Positions 8,966 to 17,748 of a DNA stretch of 64,000 nt are shown in pieces. Every line of letters begins with the position of its first letter. Position 1 is the stretch's first letter. Below the pieces are notes generated by a model. It searched no databases. It was not told the DNA's origin and was given only the letters and a program-made list of their open reading frames with translations. The DNA lies in NCBI GenBank assembly GCA_002425185.1, contig DILT01000020.1, forward strand, positions 1 through 64,000. Direction: 5' to 3'. The position numbers were made by a program, and so were the translations under genes. The DNA comes from Flammeovirgaceae bacterium UBA5585. Its GTDB lineage: Bacteria; Bacteroidota; Bacteroidia; Cytophagales; Cyclobacteriaceae.

Positions 8966-9007
8966 AGATTTAAGATTTAAGATTCTTAATTTTAGATTTC
9001 AGATTTT
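8966..9007. repeat. Heptamer-period repeat (AGATTTA type) at the 3' end of the DUF885 gene
   Basis: Six consecutive 7-base units: AGATTTA, AGATTTA, AGATTCT, TAATTTT, AGATTTC, AGATTTT. The array covers the gap between two minus-strand genes and runs through the DUF885 stop codon (8992-8994), so it encodes that protein's last few residues (KSEI). A similar array in the opposite orientation lies at 15874-15908. Confidence 0.6.
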
Positions 9008-10749
9008 AACGTTTGGTCAATATAGGCATCCACCTGCATTTCCAGAACGGTTAACGGCACAGAACCATTCTGAAGAATGGCTTCATGGAACTCACCAATG
9101 TTAAATTTATCCCCCAAGGCTTCCTCTGCTTTTTTCCGCAAGGCCTTGATTTTGATCTCTCCAATCTTGTAACTCAACGCCTGCCCCGGCCAACCGATGT
9201 AACGATCTATTTCTGTAGTTACTTCGTGAATAGATAACGCTGTATTTTCCGATAAGTATGTCAATGCCTGTTCGCGTGTCCAGCCTTTATAATGAATTCC
9301 TGTATCCACCACCAACCGGCATGCCCGCCACATTTCGTAGGTGTACCGGCCAAACCAATCATAAGGCGTAGTATACATACCCATCTCTTCGCCCAGAAAC
9401 TCGCTGTACAAACCCCAGCCTTCACCGAAGGCACTGATGTAATACTGATTTCTAAAGCGCGGTATGTCTTTCAATTCGGCCGCCAACGAAATTTGCAGGT
9501 GATGCCCCGGCACCGCCTCATGTAAGGTGAGTGCAGGTAGCGTATACAGTGTACGACTTTTCAAGTTGTAAGTATTCACCCAGTAAATCCCGGCACGTTT
9601 GCTTTCCCACGATCCGCCCACATAGCGACCGCCCGTATAGGTTGGGGCAATGTTATCGGGTACAGGTTCAACGGTGAAAGGTAATGTATAGAGTTTGTTG
9701 AATAATTTCGGAAGCTGCGCCTCAGCGCGCTTGCTTAACCATGCAGCATAGTTCAATAATTCCTGTGGGGATTTGGCGTAGAACTGTGGATCGGTGCGAA
9801 GGAATTTTAAGAAATCAGAAAAGGAGCCTCTAAACTTCACTTCCTCGATTATCGCTTGCATGGCCGCCCGGATGCGGGCTACTTCCTGTAACCCCAGGTT
9901 ATGCACCGAATCAGGTGTAAGCGGAAGCGTGGCATAATGCTGAACGCGGTTCTCGTAATATTCCTTACCTCCCGGCACCTGACTTATGCCGGGCACTTCC
10001 TTGGCTGCAGCCATATACTCATCCGCCACAAAAGTTTTTAACGATTGGTATTCATTCACCAACTCACCCACTACTCGATCGGCTTGCGCTAAAATAGTTT
10101 TACGATCTGTTTCCTGAATATCAGCCGGCAATACATGAAAAGGTTTGTAGAAAATTGAAACGTGGTAATCCTGCACAACCCACGGTTTTAGTAACTCCAA
10201 CGTATTTCGCACAATCACCTTAGGTGCAACAATACCTTCTTCCATTCCCTTCTGCATCAAGATTCTGTTTTCTTTCAAAACAGTAATGTAGTTCGGTAGC
10301 CAATGAAGATAATCGTAGTAGTGCTGTGCGGTTGTAAACGGCAGGCGCTGCAAGGTGCGCTCCATGTTGTTATAGAAACCACCTTCGGCATTAAAAGGAA
10401 TGTAATACATCTTGTAACGAAACTGATCAATTCTGTCGCGCAAGCTTATTATCATTACCTGCTTGCTGATTTTTTCCTGTTCAGAAAGATTGACATCATC
10501 GATAGAAAGGACTTCATCCAAAAATTTCTGAAGACTGTCGATACGCTGCAGACGAGCTTCCGGTAAAGCCGATCGCCAGGTTCCTTTCGGGTGAAAGCCC
10601 CGGTACAAACTATCTTCAGAAGAACCAGAAAATTTATCGATTTCATCGAACAGTTGAGCGAGCTTTTCACCATCGGGCTGAACCTTATCCTTTTCAGCAG
10701 GCCTACATGCCATAGCGGACAGTAAAACAAATAACAGGTAGCGTTTCAT
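8992..10749 (-). CDS. DUF885 family lipoprotein, putative zinc metalloprotease
   Basis: 585 residues. The N-terminus (MKRYLLFVLLSAMAC) suggests a lipoprotein with Cys15 lipidated, although the lipobox is not ideal. DUF885 proteins carry a zinc-protease-like HExxGHH motif, here 'HEAVPGHH' at residues 410-417, followed by 'SAFGEGWGLYSEFLGEEMGMY', the usual downstream conserved Glu/Tyr region. The end 'ALSYKIGEIKIKALR' is also characteristic. Length fits the family (about 550-610). Probably a periplasmic or surface peptidase of unknown substrate. Divergent from the M14 peptidase gene 139 bases away, so two putative peptidases share one upstream region. Confidence 0.88.
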   Translation of the reverse strand: MKRYLLFVLLSAMACRPAEKDKVQPDGEKLAQLFDEIDKFSGSSEDSLYRGFHPKGTWRSALPEARLQRIDSLQKFLDEVLSIDDVNLSEQEKISKQVMIISLRDRIDQFRYKMYYIPFNAEGGFYNNMERTLQRLPFTTAQHYYDYLHWLPNYITVLKENRILMQKGMEEGIVAPKVIVRNTLELLKPWVVQDYHVSIFYKPFHVLPADIQETDRKTILAQADRVVGELVNEYQSLKTFVADEYMAAAKEVPGISQVPGGKEYYENRVQHYATLPLTPDSVHNLGLQEVARIRAAMQAIIEEVKFRGSFSDFLKFLRTDPQFYAKSPQELLNYAAWLSKRAEAQLPKLFNKLYTLPFTVEPVPDNIAPTYTGGRYVGGSWESKRAGIYWVNTYNLKSRTLYTLPALTLHEAVPGHHLQISLAAELKDIPRFRNQYYISAFGEGWGLYSEFLGEEMGMYTTPYDWFGRYTYEMWRACRLVVDTGIHYKGWTREQALTYLSENTALSIHEVTTEIDRYIGWPGQALSYKIGEIKIKALRKKAEEALGDKFNIGEFHEAILQNGSVPLTVLEMQVDAYIDQTLKSEI

Positions 10750-10888
10750 AGAAAGTTTTTAGGAAACTAAAAGTAACGATTTCCAAGCTCTGAACGTTTT
10801 TCTGTGTTTACCGTACAAATAAAAGTTTATCACATCCAATGTACCGTCCTTAAATCTGGCTATTTTGAGCAGGAAGAACAACCTACCT

Positions 10889-13438
10889 ATGAAAACGATA
10901 TTTACCCTGTTCCTTGTTACCAGTATTGTCCTGTCAGTACAAGCCCAACGCGACTACTTCTATCCCAAAGCGACAACATTTACTACCGGAATTCCAACAC
11001 CTGAAGAATTTCTCGGGTACCCCATCGGAACGCACCATACACGCCACGACCGCGTGGTGGAATACTTCAAAACGTTGGACAGGCTTTCCGACCGGATGAC
11101 GTTGCTGGAGATAGGTAAAACGTATGAACACCGTCCACAGATTACTGCTATCATCACCACCTCTGAAAACCATAAAAATCTGGAGGACATCCGCAGCAAA
11201 CATTTGCAACGGAATACCTCAACCCAATTCAACAACGTACCACTCGTAATTCTTTTGGGGTACAACGTTCACGGCAACGAACCTTCCAGTACAGAAGCTG
11301 CGATGCTCACGGCTTATTACCTCATTGCCAATGAAGATGAAGAAACACAAACGTGGTTAAAAAACATGGTTATCCTGCTCGACCCGGTGTATAACCCCGA
11401 TGGTCGCGATCGCCACAGCCATTGGGCCAACATGCACAAGGCTTCACCTCTTGTAGCCGATCCGCTTGACCGCGAACACAACGAAGTATGGCCTGGCGGA
11501 CGCACCAATCATTATTGGTTCGACCTTAATCGCGACTGGTTTTTGGGTGTTCATCCTGAAAGCAGAAATCGGGTGAAGCTATTCCATGAATGGCGCCCGT
11601 ATGTGATGACCGACCATCATGAAATGGGTACCAACTCAACGTTTTATTTCGATCCGGGAAAATACAGCAGCAACAACCCGGTTGTGCCTGCACAACTCTA
11701 CGATGTACTCTATCCGAAATTCGGAGAATACTTTGCCAAAGCCATGGATGGTATAGGCTCACAGTATTTCACAAAAGAAGCTTTTGACAAGTTGTATCCG
11801 GGCTACGGATCAAGCTATGGAAATTTTTACGGAGGTGCCGGTTTTCTTTTCGAGCAGGCAAGTTCCCGCGGCCATTTACAGGAAACTACCACTATTCCCC
11901 TCACCTTTGCCTTTACCATTCGCAACCAGTTCACCACATCACTAGCAACCCTTAGCGCATCACACAATGAACGTGACATGCTCGTTAACCTGCGCTTGAA
12001 TTTCTTCCGTACTGCAGCCAACCAGGCAAAAGCCAATCCGGTGAAAGGATACGTTTTTGGCGATGGTAATGATGTGAGCCGCACGAACGCATTCGTTAAC
12101 CTGTTGCGCATGCACGAAATAGAAGTTTATGATCTGGCCAGGGATATGACTGTAAGCGGAAAAACCTATGAGAAAGGAAAAGCCTTCATTGTGCCTACGG
12201 AACAAATGAATTACATCATGGTACGGTCAGCATTCGAAAAGGAAATAACCTACACGGATAGCATCTTCTACGATGCCTCAACCTGGTCGCTCGTACATGC
12301 ATTTAATTTGCCACATGCCGAAATACGCGGACCGATCAGCAAAGGCGACCGCATTACAAAAGACCTGATTAAAACCGTAGCACCGGTTACACGCAGTAAT
12401 TACGCGTACCTGATGGAACTTACTGACTACGCTGCACATAAAGCAATTCACCAACTGCAATCGGATGGTGTCATTGCTAAGGTTGCTTTCCGATCCTTCA
12501 GTGTTTTGATTAACGGGAAAGAGAAGAACTTCCGCCACGGAACGATTATCATACCGGTTAGTCAGCAAACAATAGATGGCGATAAACTCTTTGAAAGCCT
12601 GAAAAAAGTAAGTGCTTCCTGCCTCGTAGATTTTTATTCAATTGAAACCGGGTACAACCTCAAAGGTATTGACCTGGGTTCAGGCTTTGCGGTTCCGCTA
12701 AAGCAACCAAAAGCATTAATGGTTATCGGTAACGGTGTGTCCGGGTATGAGGCCGGAGAAGTGTGGCACCTACTCGATCAACGCATTGGTATGCCGATAA
12801 CTAAAGTAGACGTGAGCAACTTTAGCCGTGTGAGTTGGGATAGATACAACGTGTTGGTAATGGTTAGCGGCACCTATAACTTCGACAAATCAACAGCAGA
12901 TAAAATCAAAAGCTGGATACAGGCTGGTGGAACACTGATCACACTTAAAACGGCTACCGAATGGGCCATCAAGCAAGGTCTGACCAAAGAAAAAATAATA
13001 CCCACCGATACCACCAAAACCAAACCACGAACAAACTACGAAGATGCGGCCAATACGGAAGGCGCAAGAAGTATCGGAGGATCAATCTTCCAGGTAGACC
13101 TTGATATTACCAATCCAATTGGATTCGGGTATACCGATCGCACCATTTCAGTGTACCGCAATGGCTCAACGTTTCTTCAGCCCAGTAAAAACCCTTATAC
13201 CACTGTTGCAAAGTACACCGCCAAGCCGTTAATCGGTGGCTACCTGCACAAAACCAGTGCACCAAAGGTGGCTAACTCCGCTGCCGTATTGCTCAGTGGT
13301 GAGGGTCAGGGAAGGGTAATTATGTTTTCTGATAATCCGAACTTCAGAGGCACATGGTACGGAACAAATAAAATGTTTTTGAATGCATTGTTTTTTGGAC
13401 CAGTTTTAAATGTTCCTGCCAGTAGTCCGGGTGAATAA
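10889..13438 (+). CDS. Secreted M14-family zinc carboxypeptidase-like protein
   Basis: 849 residues from the ATG at 10889, which begins a clear signal peptide (cleavage near VQAQ, residue 20); the frame continues upstream to 10865 but that adds charged residues. The M14 zinc site is visible as H128-x2-E131 in 'YNVHGNEPSSTEA' and a later His in 'TDHHEMGTNSTF' (about 243-244). 'DPVYNPDGRDR' and 'WFDLNRDWF' are also family motifs. The C-terminal third contains a glutamine-amidotransferase-like Rossmann segment ('ALMVIGNGVSGYEAGEVWHLL ...' without an obvious catalytic Cys), as often seen in large Bacteroidota M14 proteins. It probably trims peptides outside the cell or in the periplasm. Confidence 0.88.
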   Translation: MKTIFTLFLVTSIVLSVQAQRDYFYPKATTFTTGIPTPEEFLGYPIGTHHTRHDRVVEYFKTLDRLSDRMTLLEIGKTYEHRPQITAIITTSENHKNLEDIRSKHLQRNTSTQFNNVPLVILLGYNVHGNEPSSTEAAMLTAYYLIANEDEETQTWLKNMVILLDPVYNPDGRDRHSHWANMHKASPLVADPLDREHNEVWPGGRTNHYWFDLNRDWFLGVHPESRNRVKLFHEWRPYVMTDHHEMGTNSTFYFDPGKYSSNNPVVPAQLYDVLYPKFGEYFAKAMDGIGSQYFTKEAFDKLYPGYGSSYGNFYGGAGFLFEQASSRGHLQETTTIPLTFAFTIRNQFTTSLATLSASHNERDMLVNLRLNFFRTAANQAKANPVKGYVFGDGNDVSRTNAFVNLLRMHEIEVYDLARDMTVSGKTYEKGKAFIVPTEQMNYIMVRSAFEKEITYTDSIFYDASTWSLVHAFNLPHAEIRGPISKGDRITKDLIKTVAPVTRSNYAYLMELTDYAAHKAIHQLQSDGVIAKVAFRSFSVLINGKEKNFRHGTIIIPVSQQTIDGDKLFESLKKVSASCLVDFYSIETGYNLKGIDLGSGFAVPLKQPKALMVIGNGVSGYEAGEVWHLLDQRIGMPITKVDVSNFSRVSWDRYNVLVMVSGTYNFDKSTADKIKSWIQAGGTLITLKTATEWAIKQGLTKEKIIPTDTTKTKPRTNYEDAANTEGARSIGGSIFQVDLDITNPIGFGYTDRTISVYRNGSTFLQPSKNPYTTVAKYTAKPLIGGYLHKTSAPKVANSAAVLLSGEGQGRVIMFSDNPNFRGTWYGTNKMFLNALFFGPVLNVPASSPGE

Positions 13439-13440
13439 CC

Positions 13441-13461
13441 TTGCAGCTTGCAACTTTGCAA
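13441..13461. repeat. Heptamer-period repeat (TTGCAAC type) after the M14 gene
   Basis: Three 7-base units, TTGCAGC TTGCAAC TTTGCAA, begin 2 bases after the M14 stop codon. A related two-unit stretch (GCAACTT GCAACTG) lies at 34-47, 60 bases past the DUF4249 stop codon. Confidence 0.45.
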
Positions 13462-13504
13462 TTCACAGAATAAAGCACGATTTTAGGAGGAATAAAGAAA
13501 GAAA

Positions 13505-13708
13505 ATGGTAATTGAAAGAACAAAAAATGAGATTATTATAAGACTACCATCCTCTATTGACACTGATGGGCTTCAGGATTTAATTAATTATTTAACTTAT
13601 AGGGAAGCAACTGAGAAATCGCAAGCAAAGCAATCGGATGTAGACAAACTTGCCAAAGACCTTAAAAAAGGTTGGTGGAGTAAAAACAGGAAGCGATTTA
13701 TTAAGTGA
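13505..13708 (+). CDS. Putative antitoxin of a PIN-type toxin-antitoxin pair
   Basis: A 67-residue protein with a hydrophobic beta-like N-terminus ('KNEIIIRLPSSIDTDGLQDLINYL'), a basic helical middle and a basic end ('KGWWSKNRKRFIK'). Small size, position immediately upstream of a PIN-domain gene and a 4-base GTGA overlap with it are the usual signs of an antitoxin. No confident DNA-binding fold can be named. An unusually strong Shine-Dalgarno-like AGGAGG lies at 13485-13490, 14 bases before the ATG, which stands out because most genes here lack one. Confidence 0.65.
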   Translation: MVIERTKNEIIIRLPSSIDTDGLQDLINYLTYREATEKSQAKQSDVDKLAKDLKKGWWSKNRKRFIK

Positions 13709-14154
13709 AAATCATAATTGACACCAATATAATTTTCAGTGCTTTACTGAAAACACAAACAACGTTTGGACATATCATCTTCAACTCACATAAGGTTTTT
13801 GAGTTTTATTGTCCACACCACTTACGGGCTGAAATAAGAAAACATTGGGATCGACTCAAGAGAATTAGTAAACTGACTGACGAACAACTTCAGGAATCCT
13901 ATGATTCATTACTTACAAAAATCATTTTCATTAACGAAGCTATAATTCCGCAAAAGATATGGGAGGAGTCTGAACAAATAACCCAGGATATCGACTTAGA
14001 TGACACTGACTTTATCGCGTTAAAATTCTTAAAAGGAAAACTTTGGACCGGAGATGTCGAATTAAAAAACGGCCTTAAAACTAAAGGATTTAAGGCCGTA
14101 CTTACAACGGTTGAGATCCAAAAACTCTGGAGCAAGAAAAAACAGCATAAGTAA
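13705..14154 (+). CDS. PIN-domain toxin (PIN_3-like family)
   Basis: 149 residues, GTG start at 13705 overlapping the antitoxin stop as GTGA. The PIN nuclease motif 'IIIDTNIIFSALL' gives the first catalytic Asp (residue 6); further acidic residues occur in 'QDIDLDDTDFIALKFLKGKLWTGD', the expected second and third positions of the metal site. The ending 'GLKTKGFKAVLTTVEI' is the common terminal strand-helix of this family. PIN toxins are Mg-dependent RNases that cut tRNA, rRNA or mRNA; the target here is unknown. A perfect 11-base inverted repeat lies within the last part of the gene. Confidence 0.82.
   Translation: MKIIIDTNIIFSALLKTQTTFGHIIFNSHKVFEFYCPHHLRAEIRKHWDRLKRISKLTDEQLQESYDSLLTKIIFINEAIIPQKIWEESEQITQDIDLDDTDFIALKFLKGKLWTGDVELKNGLKTKGFKAVLTTVEIQKLWSKKKQHK
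14069..14099. repeat. 11-base perfect inverted repeat inside the PIN toxin gene
   Basis: ACGGCCTTAAA (14069-14079) and TTTAAGGCCGT (14089-14099) are exact reverse complements separated by 9 bases. It encodes the GLKTKGFK region and lies 55 bases before the toxin stop. It has no following T run, so it is not a normal terminator; it would make a stable mRNA hairpin. Confidence 0.65.
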
Positions 14155-14178
14155 AAGTGCAATCGGCTTTTTCGGGGT

Positions 14179-14979
14179 TTACTTTATACCACTATTTAAT
14201 GTTTTGATAAAAGTAAGGATATCGTTGGGGATGCTTTTTGATGCAGAAAGCACTTTTATAAATGCACTTCCTACAATGGCACCAGCTCCATTTTGGCACG
14301 CTGCGGAAAATGTTTCTTTGTTGGATATACCGAAACCAATCAGAAATGGATTTTTAAGTTGCTTATCCTTTAAGCGCTTAAAGTACCTTATTTGATTTTC
14401 ATCAAACTCATTTTTCGAGCCCGTGGTGCTGGATGATGAAACCGCATAGATAAAACCACGACTGGCCTGATCAATGCGTTCAATGCGATCATCTGACGTG
14501 GTTGGTGAAATCAAAAAGATGTTTCGTAAATCTAATCGATCCATCTCCTGCTTGTAGTGTGATTCAAATTCCTCAAAGGGCATGTCAGGTAAGATTAACC
14601 CGTCCACACCGGCCGCAACGGCATCCGAAAAGAAACGATCCATACCATATTGCATTACCGGATTCAAATACCCCATAAGGATAATGGGAACAGAAACTGT
14701 CTTACGTATTTCTTTAACCTGCTCCAACAGCAACGTTACGGTCATTCCATTATCAATAGCCTGTTTGCTGCTTTGCTGAATCACCGGGCCATCAGCTATA
14801 GGATCAGAAAATGGTATTCCGATTTCAATCATATCAACACCTGCCGACTGAAGTTGCTTTGCAATCTCAACGGTATCGTGAAGGGTGGGAAAGCCCGCTG
14901 TAAAAAATACAGAAAGTATATTTTCCTTCTTTTGCTGAAAAAGTTTGTCGATACGATTCATAACATTAATGGTCTCCAT
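14179..14979 (-). CDS. trpA: Tryptophan synthase alpha subunit
   Basis: 266 residues. The catalytic acid pair of the alpha subunit is visible in 'DMIEIGIPFSDPIADGPVIQ' (Glu and Asp), and the phosphate-binding glycine motifs appear as 'FLIGFGISNKE' and 'GAGAIVGSAFIK'. It cleaves indole-3-glycerol phosphate to indole, which passes to TrpB. The ATG at 14979 overlaps the DUF1684 gene by 14 bases; a second ATG at 14961 (MNRIDKLFQQ) starts at the usual position of the family and avoids the overlap, so the true start is uncertain. Last gene of the trp operon; separated from trpB by the inserted DUF1684 gene. Confidence 0.95.
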   Translation of the reverse strand: METINVMNRIDKLFQQKKENILSVFFTAGFPTLHDTVEIAKQLQSAGVDMIEIGIPFSDPIADGPVIQQSSKQAIDNGMTVTLLLEQVKEIRKTVSVPIILMGYLNPVMQYGMDRFFSDAVAAGVDGLILPDMPFEEFESHYKQEMDRLDLRNIFLISPTTSDDRIERIDQASRGFIYAVSSSSTTGSKNEFDENQIRYFKRLKDKQLKNPFLIGFGISNKETFSAACQNGAGAIVGSAFIKVLSASKSIPNDILTFIKTLNSGIK

Positions 14980-15874
14980 AATTCTTCTCCCCTACTGGCA
15001 CAGCAAAGGGTAATATGTTTTGCTTCGGTGGCAACGGACAGGTTGCAAATTCTGTGAAAGCGCAAGGCGGATTATAGGCTTTATTGAAATCGATGATCAC
15101 CTGATCGCCTTTTTCAGGAACGGGAACATACATGTACCGGCCTGCTCCATACGTTTCACGCGCATTGGTTTCGTCACCGAAGATGATGAAGAATTCATCC
15201 CCGCCTTCGTCCAACACATCCAGTCGGTATTCGCTTCCCCCATACGCAAATACAAGTGTACCCACGGAACGCTGCGGGCCGGTTTGCCCCAATACATTCG
15301 TGATGTCAATCGTGCGTGATGAGTCGGCCCACTCCACACGACCTTCCAGGCGCCATTTCGGATCAATGGAAAAACATTCAATGTGTGTAAACGATTTCAA
15401 CAGCGGATTTTCAAAATCGCGTAGGCGCACGCCATATTTGTCATCGCGTTTGATCACAAACCAGCGGAGTGATCCGTGTGCAGCAATTATTTTTGATGAA
15501 TCCGGATGATACAGCACACCTGATGAAGAGGCCTGATCATTAAGACCAATCGAAACACCTGGCGCTGACTCGAGTGTTACAATACCTTGCTTCAGCAACA
15601 TAAATCCACCTCGTTCAGCGATCTTTCCTTCCGGGAACACAAGATCATTTTCCTTACCGCTACCAAACGTATTGATGCCCTCTTTCAACCAAAACAACCC
15701 CGCCAGGTTTACCCAACCCTGCTCGCTTACCTGATAGGCATTCCGCTTTTGCTGCCATTCTTCAATTTCTTTGAAATAGGCTTCCTCATTCAAATCACGC
15801 GCTGGCTTTTCTTTAAAATTGCATCCTGCAATTGTTATGAACAAAAGAATACAGAGCCTAAGAACATTCTTCAT
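14966..15874 (-). CDS. DUF1684 family lipoprotein inside the trp operon
   Basis: 302 residues with a lipoprotein signal (ITIAGC, Cys18). The family features of DUF1684 are clear: 'WQQKRNAYQVSEQGWVNLAGLFWL', 'FGSGKENDLVFPEG', and the late 'VIDFNKAYNPPCAFTEFATCPLPP' with paired cysteines. The function of DUF1684 is not established. It lies between trpB and trpA on the same strand, with a 14-base overlap with trpA (if trpA uses its first ATG) and 33 bases from trpB, so it should be co-transcribed with tryptophan biosynthesis. No biochemical link between an exported lipoprotein and tryptophan synthesis is known to me; insertion by chance is equally possible. Confidence 0.85.
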   Translation of the reverse strand: MKNVLRLCILLFITIAGCNFKEKPARDLNEEAYFKEIEEWQQKRNAYQVSEQGWVNLAGLFWLKEGINTFGSGKENDLVFPEGKIAERGGFMLLKQGIVTLESAPGVSIGLNDQASSSGVLYHPDSSKIIAAHGSLRWFVIKRDDKYGVRLRDFENPLLKSFTHIECFSIDPKWRLEGRVEWADSSRTIDITNVLGQTGPQRSVGTLVFAYGGSEYRLDVLDEGGDEFFIIFGDETNARETYGAGRYMYVPVPEKGDQVIIDFNKAYNPPCAFTEFATCPLPPKQNILPFAVPVGEKNYGDH

Positions 15875-15908
15875 AAATCTGAAATCTTAAATCAACAATC
15901 TTAAATCC
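15874..15908. repeat. Heptamer-period repeat (TAAATCT type) between trpB and the DUF1684 gene
   Basis: Five 7-base units on the plus strand: TAAATCT, GAAATCT, TAAATCA, ACAATCT, TAAATCC, ending at the trpB stop codon (15908-15910). It is the reverse complement type of the AGATTTA array at 8966-9007. Confidence 0.6.
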
Positions 15909-17089
15909 TAATACTTCCCCCACCGGATATACGTTTCCAGATCTTTGTCTCCCCTGCCGGAAACATTGATAACCACCACATCATCGGGGTCGAATTCCAT
16001 CTTCTTTAAAACCGCTACCGCGTGTGCTGTTTCAATAGCGGGGATTATTCCTTCTGTTCGACTCAATTCAATACCGGCTTGCATAGCTTCATCATCGGTA
16101 GCATTTAAAAATTTTACCCGTCCGGTTTCAAATAAATGCGCATGCCACGGGCCGATACCCGGATAATCCAACCCGGCTGAAATAGAATAAGGCTCAACCA
16201 CCTGGCCGTCTTCCGTTTGCATCAGCAAGGTCTTACTGCCATGCAGCACACCGGGCTTTCCAAGTACAGTTGTAGCAGCCGATTCACCCGAATCAATTCC
16301 TAACCCTGCTGCTTCTACGCCAATTAATTGGACATGTTCATCATTTACAAAATGATAAAAAGCGCCTGCTGCGTTGCTGCCACCGCCAACACAAGCAATC
16401 ACATAATCCGGATAAGGATTTCCTTCCTGTTCGGAAAGCTGGTTTCTGATCTCTTCGCTGATTACGGATTGAAACCGTGCTACCATATCGGGATATGGAT
16501 GTGGCCCTACTACAGAACCAATGATATAATGCGTATCTGTTGGATTATTGATCCAGTGACGCATGGCCTCGTTGGTGGCATCTTTTAGCGTCATGTTGCC
16601 GGATGTTGCCGGAACCACGGTTGTACCCAGTATACGCATGCGTTCTACATTTGGCCGCTGGCGCTCCATATCAAGCTGTCCCATGTACACGATACAGTCC
16701 ATGCCCATCAGCGCACATACCGTTGCAGTAGCTACTCCGTGCTGACCTGCACCGGTTTCAGCAATGATCTTTTGTTTGCCTAGCCTCTTTGCCAATAAAA
16801 TCTGGCCAATGGTATTATTGATTTTATGGGCACCGGTATGACATAAATCTTCGCGCTTCAGATAAATCTTTGCCTGGTATCGTTCCGACAATCGATGGGC
16901 ATAAAAAAGCGGTGTAGGCCGACCAACATAGTTGCGTAACAATTGATTGAACTGATTTTGAAAATCACCTTCCCCCATAATATCCAGGTATCGAGAACGA
17001 AGTTCTTCAATATTAGGATAAAGCATTTCCGGAATATAGGCACCGCCAAAGTTTCCGTAGTAGCCGCGTTCGTCAATGGTGTAGATCAT
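15908..17089 (-). CDS. trpB: Tryptophan synthase beta chain
   Basis: 393 residues, normal length for the TrpB1 type. The PLP lysine is Lys89 in 'HTGAHKINNTIGQ'; 'ETGAGQHGVATATVCAL' and the phosphate-binding 'CVGGGSNAAG' are also intact. It condenses indole with L-serine to give tryptophan as an alpha2-beta2 complex with TrpA. It starts 18 bases after the trpF stop codon. The two synthase subunits, usually adjacent, are here separated by the DUF1684 gene. Confidence 0.97.
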   Translation of the reverse strand: MIYTIDERGYYGNFGGAYIPEMLYPNIEELRSRYLDIMGEGDFQNQFNQLLRNYVGRPTPLFYAHRLSERYQAKIYLKREDLCHTGAHKINNTIGQILLAKRLGKQKIIAETGAGQHGVATATVCALMGMDCIVYMGQLDMERQRPNVERMRILGTTVVPATSGNMTLKDATNEAMRHWINNPTDTHYIIGSVVGPHPYPDMVARFQSVISEEIRNQLSEQEGNPYPDYVIACVGGGSNAAGAFYHFVNDEHVQLIGVEAAGLGIDSGESAATTVLGKPGVLHGSKTLLMQTEDGQVVEPYSISAGLDYPGIGPWHAHLFETGRVKFLNATDDEAMQAGIELSRTEGIIPAIETAHAVAVLKKMEFDPDDVVVINVSGRGDKDLETYIRWGKY

Positions 17090-17093
17090 AGTG

Positions 17094-17121
17094 TTGTTGG
17101 TTGGTTGTTAGTTGTTCGTGG
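17094..17121. repeat. Heptamer-period repeat (TTGTTGG/TTGGTTG type) at the 3' end of trpF
   Basis: Four 7-base units on the plus strand: TTGTTGG, TTGGTTG, TTAGTTG, TTCGTGG, continuing weakly as CTTGTAA. The array fills the 18-base trpF-trpB gap and includes the trpF stop codon, encoding the end of TrpF (QATNN). Confidence 0.45.
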
Positions 17122-17746
17122 CTTGTAAATGTATCATCATCGCACTGATTTTATCTTTATCTTTTAAGCCCGGATTGATTTCTACCCCACTGTTAATATC
17201 AAGTCCGTAAAGGTTCTTAAAGGTTAATGCTTCCAATCCTGAAATGTTTTCAGGATTTAATCCGCCACTTAAAAAAAACGGAACGTCATATTGATAACCA
17301 AATACTATCTTCCAATCAAATGCTGTTCCATTTCCACCGGGTTGCAATCCCTTTGTATCAAATAGAAAATAATCAACAACGCTGATGTATGGTTGCAGTA
17401 ACTGGAAGTCGAATGAATTTCCTATTGAAAATACCTTAATTACCTTCAGGTTATTACTTTTCAGCGAGGCGCATAAGGTTGGGGACTCACGACCATGAAG
17501 TTGGATGTGCATTAATCCATATCGTTGTACCTTTTGCAGGATGTCTGCTTCAGTTTGATCAACAAATACCCCCACCTTCTTGACTCCGGATGGGAAGTTT
17601 TCAGGTAGTATAAAATTCTTCCCCACATACCGGGGCGATGGTTCATAGAAGATAAATCCCATATAGTCGGGTTGCAGCCTGGCCACCTCACCAATATTAT
17701 CATGATACTTCATGCCGCAGACCTTCAGCTTTATCCCTTCTTTCAT
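17108..17746 (-). CDS. trpF: Phosphoribosylanthranilate isomerase
   Basis: 212 residues with the family start 'KLKVCGMKYHDNIGEVA' (active-site Cys in VCGM), 'YMGFIFYEPSPRYV', 'IQLHGRE' and the C-terminal phosphate-binding 'FLSGGLNPENIS ... GLDINSGVEINPG'. It isomerises phosphoribosylanthranilate to the carboxyphenylamino-deoxyribulose phosphate used by TrpC. Two bases separate it from trpC. Its last residues come from a heptamer repeat and are probably not conserved. Confidence 0.95.
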   Translation of the reverse strand: MKEGIKLKVCGMKYHDNIGEVARLQPDYMGFIFYEPSPRYVGKNFILPENFPSGVKKVGVFVDQTEADILQKVQRYGLMHIQLHGRESPTLCASLKSNNLKVIKVFSIGNSFDFQLLQPYISVVDYFLFDTKGLQPGGNGTAFDWKIVFGYQYDVPFFLSGGLNPENISGLEALTFKNLYGLDINSGVEINPGLKDKDKISAMMIHLQATNN

Positions 17747-17748
17747 AC

